This document shows positions 47,802 through 57,815 of a stretch of 64,000 nt of DNA, piece by piece. The DNA is from Chroicocephalus ridibundus (Eukaryota; Chordata; Aves; Charadriiformes; Laridae): assembly GCF_963924245.1 (NCBI RefSeq), contig NC_086316.1, forward strand, positions 59,749,763 through 59,813,762, given 5' to 3'. Position 1 is the stretch's first letter; every line of letters starts with the position of its first letter. Position numbers and translations under genes: made by a program. The notes under the pieces were generated by a model. The model worked only from the letters and a program-made list of their open reading frames with translations. It was not told the DNA's origin and ran no database searches.

Positions 47802-50800
47802 TGTGGTTTAAGGTTCACCGAACCCATTATGGAGCAGGTAGACTTCTGCTACATATCATCGTTTTGTGGCAGGGCTGGCTAATGAACTCTGTGGACTGTG
47901 ACACAATGTACTGCTGAAAATTAATGATGTCCAGTTGTGTTTGCATGAATTTCATCAGGGAAAAGCTTCCTCGAGAGGATAGTATGGGTGGGGTTGGCAG
48001 TCGCATGAAGCACTCTGTCCAAAACACCTTGTTTTAAGAGGGAAGAGAGAGAGCTCATTAGACTACAGTACATTAGAGGGGCATGACAGCAACTTTTTCC
48101 TGAGCCAGCTGGAACTCCCGCCTGGTTCTCCTGTGGAGATCCCAGATGCTCTCTTGTTTGCCTGAAACAAAACTGGCAGGTCAATCACTCAAAAGTTAAA
48201 CGATTTCATTCTGTTCCATGTTTTCTCACCAGGGCTGTCTCTTGTTGTGAATCTTCTTCAGATTCAGATTGTGAACACTCTGCTTCTAAGGGGGAGTCTG
48301 GCTTATTATATTTATTTGGTGTCATTAATTCCAGAGGCAGGAAACCCCTCTACATCTGGCAGCTGATCTTGGCAACGTGGAGCTGGTGGAAGTGCTGCTG
48401 AAGGCAGGCTGTGATCTCAAGCCTGTGGACAAGGTAGATTGCATTCCTCATACATGCGAGCATTATGGGATTTTATTTTTTGTTTAATAACCTTCTTCCC
48501 AGACGTGCAGGAAGCACTTGTTGCCAGTTGTCTTTCCAAGGTAAAGCTAACTGGTAGTTGTTACAGAGGAAGTCTTCTGTTTTTGCCATACCTGCAGCTT
48601 GCAGAGATCTGAAATGGTTTTAGAGAAAAGCCGTGAAACTTCCCAGATCTGTAGTTTGAAGGGTAAACCCTGCTGCCAGAGACCTCTGATGGAAAAAAAG
48701 GACTAGGCTTACAGCGTGGAAAACAGCCTGTGGCTGTTGTAACCGTGCACCTGCAGCCAGGTTCATTGCCAGGAAAGACACAGGTAACTGCCAGCTTCAC
48801 TAATTGCAGCGATGGTGAGTTTGCCCTTTAGCACTCCGGGCTATCTGGAAATGATGGTGCTGTGTCGCTGAGAAGCCATCCCAGATTTGTTCAGGTACGT
48901 GTTTAGACCTTGTTGCGATGTTCAGCCTGGAAAGACTGAGGCAAGAATGGCAATGGCTGGAAGAAGTACCAAAGCAGAGTCTCTGGAGAAACACTTTTGA
49001 AAGGACAGAGTACCAAATGAAATTTTTACAAATTTTGCTGAATTACTGCAAGATTGATCTTCCTCTTTTTATACTGTTACCACTATATTGATTTTCTGTA
49101 TGACTGAATCAACAGATTTGATGTTTATCATGAACAAAATGTAGCTCTTTAGTAATTTAAAAAAGTAATTTTCGTTCACAAAACTGTCCTGATGAAGAGT
49201 AAAACTTTATGGACAAGAATCATCTCTTTTTTCCGCAGCCTGATGTGAGGCACGTGGCTGATGTGTTTTGGGAGGCTGAGGTAAGATGCTGCATTGCAGT
49301 TAAGCCTTCCCATTCAGAGTCATGCCTTACACTAGCGGGAGAGCTGCAGTTCTCACACGGACTAACCCAGAATGAAATCTTGCCCACATCAGCCATTGGC
49401 AGGCACAGAAAACTACTTATTGCCTGTTTTGACCTTAAGCAGTTGCAAGCCTTTGGGCTGCATAGTGCCCTGGTGTAACAGCAGTGTTGACAGAGTTCAG
49501 GGCATGTTGTGAGAATACGGTTCTGAGCCAGAGCAAGTTCTGTCACCTTTCTGCATTGGTTTTATTTCTTGGAGTAGCTTTTCCCTCTCCTGTTTGCTGG
49601 ATGACCCCTGAGGCCGTGCCACCGCTGGGAACATTCACAAGTACAGCTCTCTTTGAACTGAACCTGTGCTGAGATGCCAAAAATGTTCCCGTCCTTGCTG
49701 AACAGAAGGCAGGAAAAAGGGGAGCCTGCTTTAATTGCACAATGGTTTCCTGGCCTCTGTGCCCGCGCAGCAAGGGTCCTGGGCCTCCAGGGCATGCCAT
49801 GCGTCTTGCACAAGTTGCAAGCTGTTACAGCTCGGGAATGGGAGCTCTCCCTTCCTCCCATCTACAGATATAATTGCTGTTGGTTGTGATTGGTAGTGCA
49901 GAAAGTGCTCCCTGTGTGCAAGACTGCCCTGCTACATGTGCACGCAGGATGCCAGTGGTGTCTGCACTAGTGCAGGAGGACAGAAACATTCCCTTCTTCC
50001 ACCCCTTCCACCTCCCTGCGAGATGCAGAGCACCTTTCCAGAGGTGGGACCCAAGGAACTTCTGTGGTCATTGGACTCTTCACATATAAAGTATGTCTAT
50101 GCTGTAAGGATTTTATGAAACGTAAATTTCTTGGCTTCCAATGTGATGCTTTTCTAAAAACAGGCTAATTAGAGTGATCTTGAGCATAGCCAGGAGCTAG
50201 AACTCAACAGGTATATATCAGGGAAGTTTAGAATAGCTGGAGAGTTGAAATGCCTTATAATTTAATTAAAGAACCTTCTAATTAAGGAGTTGGCTTCTTT
50301 CAGGTCTGATTTTCTAGAATGCCCAGCACTTGATACGTGGAGAATACTCTAAATATTTAAATCTGAGGCAGTTTCACTTAGTGCAAATTTGCTGAAAATA
50401 GACAGTTGTAGAGAACTGGACAATTGCAGAGAGAATCCTGTAGGGCCACTGAGATGCCTTTACATCAAAGTGCTGATAGCAGAGATGGGTTCAGAGTGAC
50501 TGAACTTTGCAGCTGGAATTAAAGCAATGGCTTTTAATTCCTTTGACTGCCTGTACTACCCACGAAACACCACCTTCAGTTGTGCTCACTTCAAGTTGTC
50601 CTGAGAAAGTCATTCCCACACCCTCTTTTCATTCTGTGAGCCAGCTGCTCTTACATCCAAAACAAGGTTTTCTCTTAAAGTTGGAGGTTTCCAACTTTGC
50701 CAGCCTATCCATCTGAAATGCCAGTTTAACTGTAACACACAAATGAACTGTATTTGTGGTAGTTTTCAGCCTGTGGATGCCTGGGCTTGTATGAACTTGG

Positions 50801-53800
50801 TAGCAGTGACTGGAGGGTGTGAGCTGGTATGAAGCATGCAGCAGTCTGAGTGCAGAAGGTTTCTAAAAGCAACTGTACCTCACCAGAAATTCTTAAGGGG
50901 CAGGCCAGTGCGGGAAAAGATTGACCACCTCTGGACTGAGGAAATACAGCTCACATGAAGCATGGAACTTTGTAGCTGCCCTGAAGCCATAAAATTGTAG
51001 TAATGCATTTTCTTGGAAAAAAGGGATGGGGCTCTGTCAATGAGGCTCCTGTGTTTCTTCTATGATATACTTATCCTCATGTGTATGAGATAATGTTCTG
51101 ATTCACTGTCTCTGTTTTCAGTATGGCAAAACTGCACTAGCTGTGGCATCAAGGAGCAATCACGCCCTCATTGTAGATATGATCATTAAAGCAGAAAGGT
51201 ATTACGCCATGAAACAGGTAAGAGACATCTTTCATGTCCCTGAGAAGAACTATAAGGGAAAAGCCGATTCTGTTCTTGAAGTGCCTTTTGCCTGAAGTGG
51301 TTCCTTTTGGCAGGTTGCAAGACTGGCCTTGATAAACTGAGGTTGGGATTGGGAACAGGAAGCTCTCTACCCCGTCTGGGATTTATTCCTGACTAGCTGT
51401 AAAATTTTAGGCAGGCCTTATCATTTTCCTGCATCATGCTGCACATAGAGAGATAAAGAGCTGGAGAGAGACCAAATTCAAGCTCTGCCATCGGCATCAG
51501 GGCTGGGATGACCTGAATCCATCTTAATACCTGTCTCCTTTGGGACAGCAAAATTTCTGGTTGAAAAATGGAGTGCAAGTGTCTGTCACTCCTTTTCTAG
51601 TAAAGGCTCTGCTGCTTCGGCAGGAGCTCCCTCTTGTGTTTAATGTGTGTTAATTATAAAACGTAATCAATGAAACGGGAAAGAACCAGGCAATAAGTGT
51701 GAAGGACATGGCTTAGATTGACCCCAGGTTGTCTGAATTTCTGACCACCTTTCCCTAGTTGTTATTTAAACAGTTTGCTTAGTGATAGCTCTCCCTAAAG
51801 GGCTGAGAGTCAGATGTGTTGAAGTGTAGATGACAAATATTTTGGCCTGCGTTGGCTATTCCACGTCACTTATGAATCTGTACACACTCTGCAGGTGGTG
51901 AATGTCTGCACGAGAGAAGCTAAGCTTAGTACCCCTTAAAATTAGAGGAGTTTTTGGAGCTGGGCTGCTGGTGAGGCCCATTCTAGAGACGTGCCTTGAA
52001 ACTCAGGCCCAGCCCAAATGGGTATTGAAAATTCAGGATGTCTCCTGTTACGGGGTCTTAACTGGGACCATTCAGAATTCTGAGAAAGTCTATTTATTCC
52101 ACCAATGACAGTTGTAGCAGTGAGCCACAAAGAACCTGCTATACCTACATGCTTGATGAAAGGGAGGTATTTCATAGGATGGTGACGGTTCATTTAAAGC
52201 CATATGAACGTTCCATAAACCAGTCTTGTATTGGCTTACTCAGTTTCTGTTGCATGGAGCCATAGGGTTATATGGGCTCCCTAAGAATTGATTAAATTTG
52301 CTGGGTTTTGCCACAATACAGTTTAAAATCCCCAAGCTCTCTCAAATACATTGCTTGCATACTGGTCCTGTTGAGGCAGTAAAGGACATCTCTTGCAGCA
52401 TCCACCATAAAACCTGCACAAAAAAGATGCTAACACAGTTTATTGATGAAGAGCAAATAATTCTGTGAGCACCAGAGCTAGCAAACCAGGCCAAAAGGAC
52501 TGGTGAAAGGAATGCACTTGACTGTCAGCCCTTGCGCTTTCATTGCTGGGCTGCCACACAAATCTGGAACTTCATTCTCATTCCTGCCTCCTGCTAGGGA
52601 GCATTTGTTTTACCAGGTTAGTCAAGTTTCTACCAGGGCCGTATGAAGCGTACTGAGCCTGCCCAAGTGCGGGCACACGAATTAGCCATTTTTACCACAC
52701 CACTCTGGCCCTGCATGTCCAAACTTGTAACACTTAATGTTACAGGGCATTGTGCTCGTAAATCACATATCTAGATTAATTATCATGAAAAATGCCCTGT
52801 TTGCAAGGGCATGTAGTGATAAGACAAGGGGCAATGGTTTTAAACTAGAGCAGGGTAGGCTTAGATCAGACATTAGGAAGAAGTTCTTTACTGTGAGGGT
52901 GGTGAGACACTGGAACAGGCTGCCCAGAGAGGTGGTGGAGGCCCCATCCCTGCAGACATTCAAGGCCAGGCTGGATGAGGCTCTGAGCAACCTGATCTAG
53001 TTAAAGATGTCCCTGCTTACTGCAGGGGGGTTGGACTAGGTGACCTTTAAAGGTCCCTTCCAACCCAACATGTGCTATGATTCTGTGATTCTATGAAAAA
53101 CACCTCTACGAACTCCCTGTGTTGCGCATATTTGATTTGCATCAGTTCAGCTGGGGTTGTCAGGTACAGTATTGTTTCTTTTGGCTTAAAGGGGAATTAG
53201 AAGTGAAGTAATCTGTTGCCAGAGAGGACATGACAAGCCTGACAGCAGTGAGGCGGTAATGCTCCTAACCTCTTGGCACTGTTTACTGAATTGCCTGAGG
53301 AGAAGAAAAGATGTTTAAGCAGATGGTTTTCTGCAAGAGCTCCACAGATGTTGGGAAATAGAAACATAAGCATTAGCATCCCATTACCTGAAGCTAAAAG
53401 CACAGACTTTGGGAAGCAGCTTAGATCTTACAGTTATGGAATATGACGTTGCTCAGGTGATGTTACTATATACGAAACTACAGTGTTTTGAACCATTATT
53501 GTAAGAACTTTTTGTTACATTGAGCTGACTTATCATCTCTGACAAGGCATTAGGTACAAAAGGAAATGTCATGTTGCTGTGAGGAAGCGCACATGATACT
53601 AATGTCTGTGAGTGTCGTCTTCTCCCCGTTTGCCCTTTTTTCTATTAACTGCTTCTACTCAGTGCTTCCCTGTCACCACGCAGGCTGTTTTTGACTGGAT
53701 TTGAGGGCTGCTGTTACTGTCCCACTCTGCCATTGCCTAGACACACAATTAGCATCAGAGAGAAGCTGTGCTGCTGCAAAGGGAAGAGAAATAGGGTTTT

Positions 53801-56501
53801 TTTGTTGTGGTTTTCTTTTTTTTCCTTTTTTTTTTTAAACGTCAGAGGAGAAACATTGAACCAGGGAGAGCCTGAAGATGTCCTGTAGAATGTCCTAAAC
53901 TTCACTTGCATGTGTCAGGAAGCATGAAATAAAGCCAGCACCAGAAAAATGGAATCAAACATACATGACAATGCTTAGTTACTGAACTAAGATGATTTTT
54001 CTTGTTTCTTGCAAGATTCTCCTAAGGTTAGGAAATACCTCTGTTGTATTTTTCTGGATTTAATCTGGAATGGAGTATTTTATGCTTAGCACTTTTAAAA
54101 TGGGGCATGCTGCCATTTCTTTTTTTGCTTAGTATCTGCTTTGTAATCCTGTATCAACTTCCTGAAGACATTTTTCATTTTGGAGACTCATTTGAAACAG
54201 GGCTAGCACATAAACAAAATGAAAAATAAAAGTAATTCGAGCTTACCTACACTAGGAAAGAGGCTTTTCGCTGGGCACCGCTGAGCTAGGGCTGAAATCA
54301 CTATTAGACACGTTTTTTGCAGAGGTGCCCAAACAAGAAGTGACCCCATCGCTCTTGTTTCAGGTGAGCCATGCATATGGTAACAACATCACATCCAGGT
54401 AAAATGCTTGAGGTTTTGGTTTCAATCTGATTTTGCTTATGCAGGCAATAAAACCAGATCCAGGTTCAATATGCATGTGCTTTTATTGTCCCTAAGACAC
54501 TTCGCTGAACGGGGCTCCGCACACTAAACCCAATGGCTCATGCTGCCATCAAATGACCTGGTAGTCACCACTTCACCCAAGCAGAGCTGACAGGGCAGAG
54601 GCAGGAAGAGCTTGAGCAAGCACCATGCCAATGGTGCCTAGCCTCTTCTCAGGGAGAGGTTAGCACTTTGAGAAGCAAAAGGAAAGGGTAAGAACTGTGG
54701 TTGAAACCCAATGATGTTCAAAATGTGACAGATAAAGCAGACAGAGCCAAGGAGCACAGCACTGCTGGCATAGTACTTGCTGTTACTTGCTATTGTGCAT
54801 CAAGTGCCAGACAACGTGGTTTATTTTGCATTTAACTTCGTAAGACATAGCTATAGACACAGGAGGGCTTCCTTTCTGTTCTGTTAGTAAGACTGTAACA
54901 GTATCATCCATGCCAGGACATCTTCCAAAGAGTTCTACTAGCCAAATGTATTCCTTTACCTGCACTGAGCAAATCACGGGTCAGTAGCTGTACAGGACAC
55001 AGTGTTCACTGCTTGCTAAGCAAAGGTTCCTGGCTTCATTACAAAATTTATCACCTGCTTTCTTTTCAGGAACACCTAGCTCATAGTGAGCATGGGTCAG
55101 ACTTCAGCTTGTCCTTCAAACAAGATCATAGCACACAGACCAAGCAAATCCGTTCCTCCCTCTGGTATCTAGCATACAACCAGTTAAAACCCCAGGAATG
55201 GAAAAAACTGGCCCTCTTCTGGAAGTTCACGGATGAACAAATTAAAGCTATAGAAGAACAATGGACAGGTAACAATATCTAAATGGCTAGACGTAATATA
55301 CATGCTATAAAAACCACAAGCCAGAGTTACTTTTTAAACTATGAGAGTATCACAGATACACACTGGCCACGCTGCTCTTACGGAAATTATGAAAAAGGGC
55401 AGTGAATAGGTACCAGCCTTGTCCCTGGCTCCTGAGAAATGATGCTGTAGAAGTACAGGACACTTCTGTTCTCCCTCTTGGCCTGAAAAAACCTTCACCT
55501 TTGGAAATCAAGAACAGGAGCAGTGAGCAGCGTGGAAGGGTCTTGCAGGTCACGCTGCAAGTGAGGACTTGAGGAATACTGTGACACAGGAAGACCTTGT
55601 CCATGCCTTGTCCTCACAGCTGCCATGAAAGAGCAGTTTCTGGTTTAAGGCATCTGTGGGGAGAAGTGCTGGGAAAGCAATACTCCTATATCATGTGTTG
55701 TACTTGTTCACTACTACTATAGGTTATATTTCCACATGTTGAGCAAAAATGAAAGGAAAAAAATAATTTTAAGATATATTAGCTTTTTTTCCCCTCCCTT
55801 TACAGTAGCCTTAGGATAACGCTAGAATTTTTTTTAATCTTTGTAAGTCTCAGTCTTCATTTTGCTTCCAGGTGAGAAAGGAAATAAAAGAGTCAATTAG
55901 TAGGTTTTAAAACCTCTTGGAACTCTGAAAGTGCAAAAGCACAAAATACACTACTTTGTGTATTGCATAGGCAAAAAAAGTTATAAGGAACATGGAAACA
56001 GAATGTTGCTCATCTGGCTTCATGGTATCTTGCTGGCTCATCAGAATCCTGTCAAGCATATGTATGAAGATCTGGTGGAAGCAGGATTTCAGCCTTTAGC
56101 TGGTAAGTTGTTTTGTGGTAAATAGTGCACATTTCAGTGTCCTCTGTGAGAGTGCAGTGCGGTGCTGAGGTCCCTGCTGGGCTGGGACAGTGTGACCATG
56201 GCGGAGCTGGAGGACACTCTCTTCCTTTCTGGGACTCTACCCTTGCTGGGGTGTGAGGTTGCTTGAGGAAGAAGATTTAAATGAGACTTGAGATTTCTGA
56301 AGGAAGATAAAAGTGTGCAAACATTCTTCCCTTTGTCATGCAAACATGATTAAAATGTGATTGGCCATCCTTCAGCTAGATTAGTCTGACCTTGTAAAAA
56401 GCAGAGCATGTCAAGCAAATATTTTCTCCTCTTACCTTACAGAGAAGATCAGAGCTGCAAGGAGCCCTGATATGGACTCCAGAAAATGTGCAATTTCATG
56501 A
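25366..56501 (+). CDS. ANKDD1B: Ankyrin repeat and death domain-containing protein 1B, complete
   Basis: Fifteen coding exons join in phase to 1563 bp (520 residues; the human protein is about 528): 25366-25441, 29063-29166, 31181-31279, 36303-36401, 36494-36598, 38410-38508, 40360-40458, 42275-42373, 43289-43387, 45000-45098, 48335-48433, 51122-51217, 55070-55268, 55971-56102, 56443-56501. Residues about 26-391 are ankyrin repeats (recurring TALHLAA / TPLHLAA and LLxAGxDIN). Residues about 415-505 form a six-helix death domain (IRSSLWYLAYNQLKPQEWKK, WKFTDEQIKAIEEQW, LLIWLHG, LYEDLV-like). No signal peptide or membrane segment is seen. The molecular role of the protein is not established; the domains suggest a cytosolic adaptor. 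The start ATG is chosen because it lies in a CpG island, has G at -3, and its exon's phase fits exon 2 exactly. Confidence 0.94.
25442..29062 (+). other. ANKDD1B: ANKDD1B intron 1
   Basis: 3.6 kb. The first 500 bp remain GC-rich; the rest is AT-rich with no recognised element. Confidence 0.65.
29063..29166 (+). CDS. ANKDD1B: ANKDD1B coding exon 2
   Basis: This 104-bp exon runs from phase 1 to phase 0, with acceptor tttttccacag and donor gtgagt. It encodes EREFQYAAKMNNLETMEKLF and NVNINAVDT, the first ankyrin unit. Confidence 0.95.
29167..31180 (+). other. ANKDD1B: ANKDD1B intron 2
   Basis: No element is recognised. A short imperfect duplication of agtgaattcagtgaaatcag-type sequence sits near 31073-31110. 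Confidence 0.65.
31181..31279 (+). CDS. ANKDD1B: ANKDD1B coding exon 3 (ankyrin repeat)
   Basis: This 99-bp phase 0-0 exon has acceptor cttatttcag and donor gtaagc. It encodes one 33-residue repeat: RTALHFAVARSHMSVVDFLL. Confidence 0.95.
33521..34720 (-). mobile_element. CR1 LINE fragment, antisense, degenerate
   Basis: The + strand begins catagaatcacgcagagtgg, the reversed CR1 3' end, and continues through the C-terminal and reverse transcriptase regions (for example ttgttgaatttcatgaggtt near 34260). Multiple stops and frame changes occur. It differs in detail from the 5697 and 21997 copies, so probably another CR1 subfamily. Confidence 0.85.
34875..35365 (+). mobile_element. CR1 LINE 3' fragment, sense
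   Basis: Reads in CR1 sense orientation from about gacattgataagctggagtg (34900) through gcaacctgatgcagtaggac to cctccagcctgagctgtttt. Translated pieces resemble the ORF2 C-terminal end but are broken by stops. The left boundary is approximate. Confidence 0.82.
36303..36401 (+). CDS. ANKDD1B: ANKDD1B coding exon 4 (ankyrin repeat)
   Basis: This 99-bp phase 0-0 exon encodes HGLTAIHLAAWSGNLDIMRK and KAGADQKAKNE. The acceptor ttatttgaag and donor gtttgt are both suboptimal. Confidence 0.94.
36494..36598 (+). CDS. ANKDD1B: ANKDD1B coding exon 5 (ankyrin repeat)
   Basis: This 105-bp phase 0-0 exon encodes EGMNVLHFAAQNNSVKIVDY and DLHLNDLNKPDG, two residues longer than the standard unit. The donor ggg/gtacag is weak. 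The intron before it is only 92 bp, among the shortest in the gene. Confidence 0.93.
38410..38508 (+). CDS. ANKDD1B: ANKDD1B coding exon 6 (ankyrin repeat)
   Basis: This 99-bp phase 0-0 exon encodes KPFLLASEKGHVDMINNL and LFTSEKDK, with acceptor tttttctag and donor gtaaag. Confidence 0.95.
39701..39890. repeat. (TTTCT)38 pentanucleotide microsatellite
   Basis: 190 bp of apparently perfect 5-bp repeat (TTTTC/GAAAA). It is preceded by a GTTTT-repeat (39666-39687) and irregular T/C sequence. Long Phe/Leu/Ser-rich open frames across it are artefacts of the repeat. Confidence 0.97.
40360..40458 (+). CDS. ANKDD1B: ANKDD1B coding exon 7 (ankyrin repeat)
   Basis: This 99-bp phase 0-0 exon encodes DGNTALHLAAKNGHSEVVEI and EQWEEINDLNE. 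This is the most canonical ankyrin unit in the protein. Confidence 0.96.
42275..42373 (+). CDS. ANKDD1B: ANKDD1B coding exon 8 (ankyrin repeat)
   Basis: This 99-bp phase 0-0 exon encodes NGETPFYLSVEGGHEKCAEL and LEAGSDINVLTQ. The acceptor is ttggtctag and the donor gtacgt. Confidence 0.95.
43289..43387 (+). CDS. ANKDD1B: ANKDD1B coding exon 9 (ankyrin repeat)
   Basis: This 99-bp phase 0-0 exon encodes NNSSALQTAIQNGHLSLVNF and IDRNIDLVPKPE. The acceptor is tttctttcag and the donor gtgagt. Confidence 0.95.
45000..45098 (+). CDS. ANKDD1B: ANKDD1B coding exon 10 (ankyrin repeat)
   Basis: This 99-bp phase 0-0 exon encodes KNSPLHLAVVNNHLMVVRSL and ANHDINCLNH. The acceptor is a tandem cagcag. The first AG gives the standard 99 bp; the second would drop one Gln. 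Confidence 0.94.
45424..45705 (+). mobile_element. ERVL-like LTR fragment
   Basis: The segment beginning tgtcacttggctgggatgga, with gagctgggaggggacacagc and acagctgaccaaagcgatgc, matches from memory the avian ERVL-type LTR consensus. It is diverged, and no target-site duplication or second LTR was identified within the window. Confidence 0.7.
45708..45770 (+). pseudogene. tRNA-Asn(GTT)-like relic lacking the T arm
   Basis: It starts gtctctgtggcacaattggt and keeps a D arm, an anticodon arm (loop ctgttaa, anticodon GTT) and a complementary acceptor stem (gtctctg/cagggac, with one G-T wobble). About 12 nt of the T arm are missing between ggttggtg and ggcaggg. It cannot be a normal functional tRNA. 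It directly follows the LTR fragment. Confidence 0.75.
45771..46960 (+). mobile_element. Degenerate ERVL-like internal (leader) region
   Basis: Follows the LTR fragment and tRNA relic. It contains a 169-codon frame (46017-46526) and further short frames with stops, and resembles from memory the 5' internal region of avian ERVL-type elements. No protease, polymerase or envelope motif is visible. The right boundary is approximate. Assignment rests on context and partial recognition. Confidence 0.5.
47768..47806. repeat. T21 followed by (GT)9
   Basis: Twenty-one T at 47768-47788, then alternating GT to 47806. Confidence 0.95.
48335..48433 (+). CDS. ANKDD1B: ANKDD1B coding exon 11 (ankyrin repeat)
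   Basis: This 99-bp phase 0-0 exon encodes RQETPLHLAADLGNVELVEV and KAGCDLKPVDK. The donor is gtagat. Confidence 0.95.
48434..51121 (+). other. ANKDD1B: ANKDD1B intron 11
   Basis: 2.7 kb of moderately GC-rich intron. No element is recognised; the overlapping open frames on both strands lack splice or family support. Confidence 0.6.
51122..51217 (+). CDS. ANKDD1B: ANKDD1B coding exon 12 (last ankyrin unit)
   Basis: This 96-bp phase 0-0 exon encodes YGKTALAVASRSNHALIVDM and KAERYYAMKQ, one codon short of the standard unit. It leads into the linker before the death domain. The donor is gtaaga. Confidence 0.95.
51218..55069 (+). other. ANKDD1B: ANKDD1B intron 12 with CR1 tail
   Basis: 3.9 kb. 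Contains the CR1 3' end at 52796-53097; otherwise nothing is recognised. Confidence 0.65.
52796..53097 (+). mobile_element. CR1 LINE 3' end, sense
   Basis: Encodes a CR1 ORF2 C-terminal stretch (RSDIRKKFFTVRVVRHWNRL, ARLDEALSNLI) followed by the short 3' UTR cttccaacccaacatgtgct and the terminal octamer repeats attctgtgattctatga. Typical severe 5' truncation. Confidence 0.95.
55070..55268 (+). CDS. ANKDD1B: ANKDD1B coding exon 13 (death domain, first half)
   Basis: This 199-bp exon runs from phase 0 to phase 1. It encodes SLSFKQDHSTQTKQIRSSLW and helices LKPQEWKKLALFW and FTDEQIKAIEEQW, the start of the death domain. The acceptor is tttcttttcag and the donor gtaaca. Confidence 0.96.
55269..56442 (+). 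other. ANKDD1B: ANKDD1B introns 13 and 14
   Basis: Introns 55269-55970 and 56103-56442. Nothing is recognised. Confidence 0.7.
55971..56102 (+). CDS. ANKDD1B: ANKDD1B coding exon 14 (death domain, second half)
   Basis: This 132-bp phase 1-1 exon encodes EHGNRMLLIWLHGILL and HMYEDLVEAGFQPLA, the closing death-domain helices. The donor is gtaagt. Confidence 0.96.
56443..56501 (+). CDS. ANKDD1B: ANKDD1B last coding exon 15
   Basis: This exon follows acceptor taccttacag in phase 1 and encodes EKIRAARSPDMDSRKCAIS, then TGA. It resembles the human tail (LAEK... ending KKCVVS), so it is the conserved C-terminus. Confidence 0.9.
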
Positions 56502-57504
56502 ATTCATCAAAAAAACCCGTGGCATATATGATAGAATTACATGCCAGATGGAAAGTGATATTGAAATACAAATAATAACTTTTCTGGAAACAAAAACCCA
56601 TTTTGAAGTTGTATGACTTTTTCTAACCTAGAAGAACTTGCAGTCCCAAAATACTGGTTAGTTCTTTCTCATATACTTGCTATACACTGATTTAAAGAAT
56701 TTAAGCTTGAATGGCTGGCTGGTAATTTATGCTAACCTGCTATACTGCTAACCTGCTGCTAACTAAGAACCACCCCCCTAAAATTTCTGCACCTGGCTTA
56801 ACATTGATACACTAATTCCCTACTGGAACTGCAAATGAAGCTATTTTGTGTTTGACATGAAATGTAAATTAGATGTTTTCTACCTGAAAAAAATTAAATT
56901 TAATAAGTGAAAATTATGTATATAAATCAACACTTCCAGAAATAGGTTGGCACCTGGCCTCATTTGGGATTCAGGTTTTTATAAAGTCTTGCTAGGATTA
57001 TAGTGTTCCTGTCTGAAGAGGGCTTTCCTCTTGTTTAATTAGTGCTAGGATTAGGACAAGTCTTTCTTTTTCAGCATTTGATTTATGCAGTGAAAATACT
57101 CTAAAACCATGTGTGGCTGGCATGGTACAACCTTGTATACATACTCAAAAAAGAACATTTGATATTTAATACTTAACACATCTAGCAATTAGTTGCCTAT
57201 TTCTTGTTCATGTCTTGAAGTAATATTTGGTAGTGTCTTGCTGAACATGTTAAAAGGTTTTCTCATTATTGAATATATTTCATAACTGAATTATGTAAAA
57301 TTTCTATCTTTGTAGCCTTCTCGATAACAAAATAGCAATAGCTTTATTATGTAATGGAAGAATTGAATTGCCTTGTCTATCTATATATAGCTAGCATTAT
57401 TTTGTACTGAATCTTATTCTTTGTACTAAAAAGATTATGATCTGTATCGTAATCTGAAGTCTTACACCTAACCGCCTTCTTGTGTGCAACCTGTTTTGAC
57501 TTAG

Positions 57505-57701
57505 CTGCAGCACATGACAGGAATATGAAAAACAGACTGATAAATCCTCAGGTTTTTGGAATTAGGGATCTAAGGTCACAATTATTAGATCCTGACAGGT
57601 ATGCATCAAGTTCTGCAACATTAGCTTGGAAAACGAGAATGTTTAACGATTTGGTGGACTCAGTACCTCACCTGGCCCTATCCTTCGCACCCTGGGTGTG
57701 A
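57505..57701 (+). CDS. ANKDD1B: Candidate alternative last exon of ANKDD1B
   Basis: An open frame of 64 full codons follows an acceptor with a perfect branch-site-like cctaac (near 57468), a pyrimidine tract and ttag. Its phase fits splicing directly from the exon ending at 56102 (split codon gives Ala). It would replace the 19-residue tail with about 65 residues ending in APWV, with TGA at 57699. A poly(A) signal lies about 110 bp downstream (57810). I do not recognise the protein sequence. It could instead be chance open sequence in the 3' UTR. Confidence 0.35.
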
Positions 57702-57809
57702 AGGATACCACCCTGTTACTCTGCATTTAAGCACGCTGTTGTAGGATACAATTAAAATGCATGTCAACTACACTTAGTTGCACAAGCAACTAAAAGCATA
57801 TGTAACAAA

Positions 57810-57815
57810 AATAAA
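57810..57815 (+). terminator. ANKDD1B: Candidate ANKDD1B poly(A) signal
   Basis: AATAAA on the + strand, 110 bp after the stop of the candidate alternative exon and 1.3 kb after the main stop. It abuts a - strand AATAAA. Confidence 0.45.

Larger units (their letters stand above)
45099..48334 (+). other. ANKDD1B: ANKDD1B intron 10 hosting LTR element
   Basis: 3.2 kb with the retroviral relic at 45424-46960. A T21 run followed by (GT)9 lies at 47768-47806. The tandem gtgatgtgtgccaa pair sits near 45893-45925. Confidence 0.65.
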
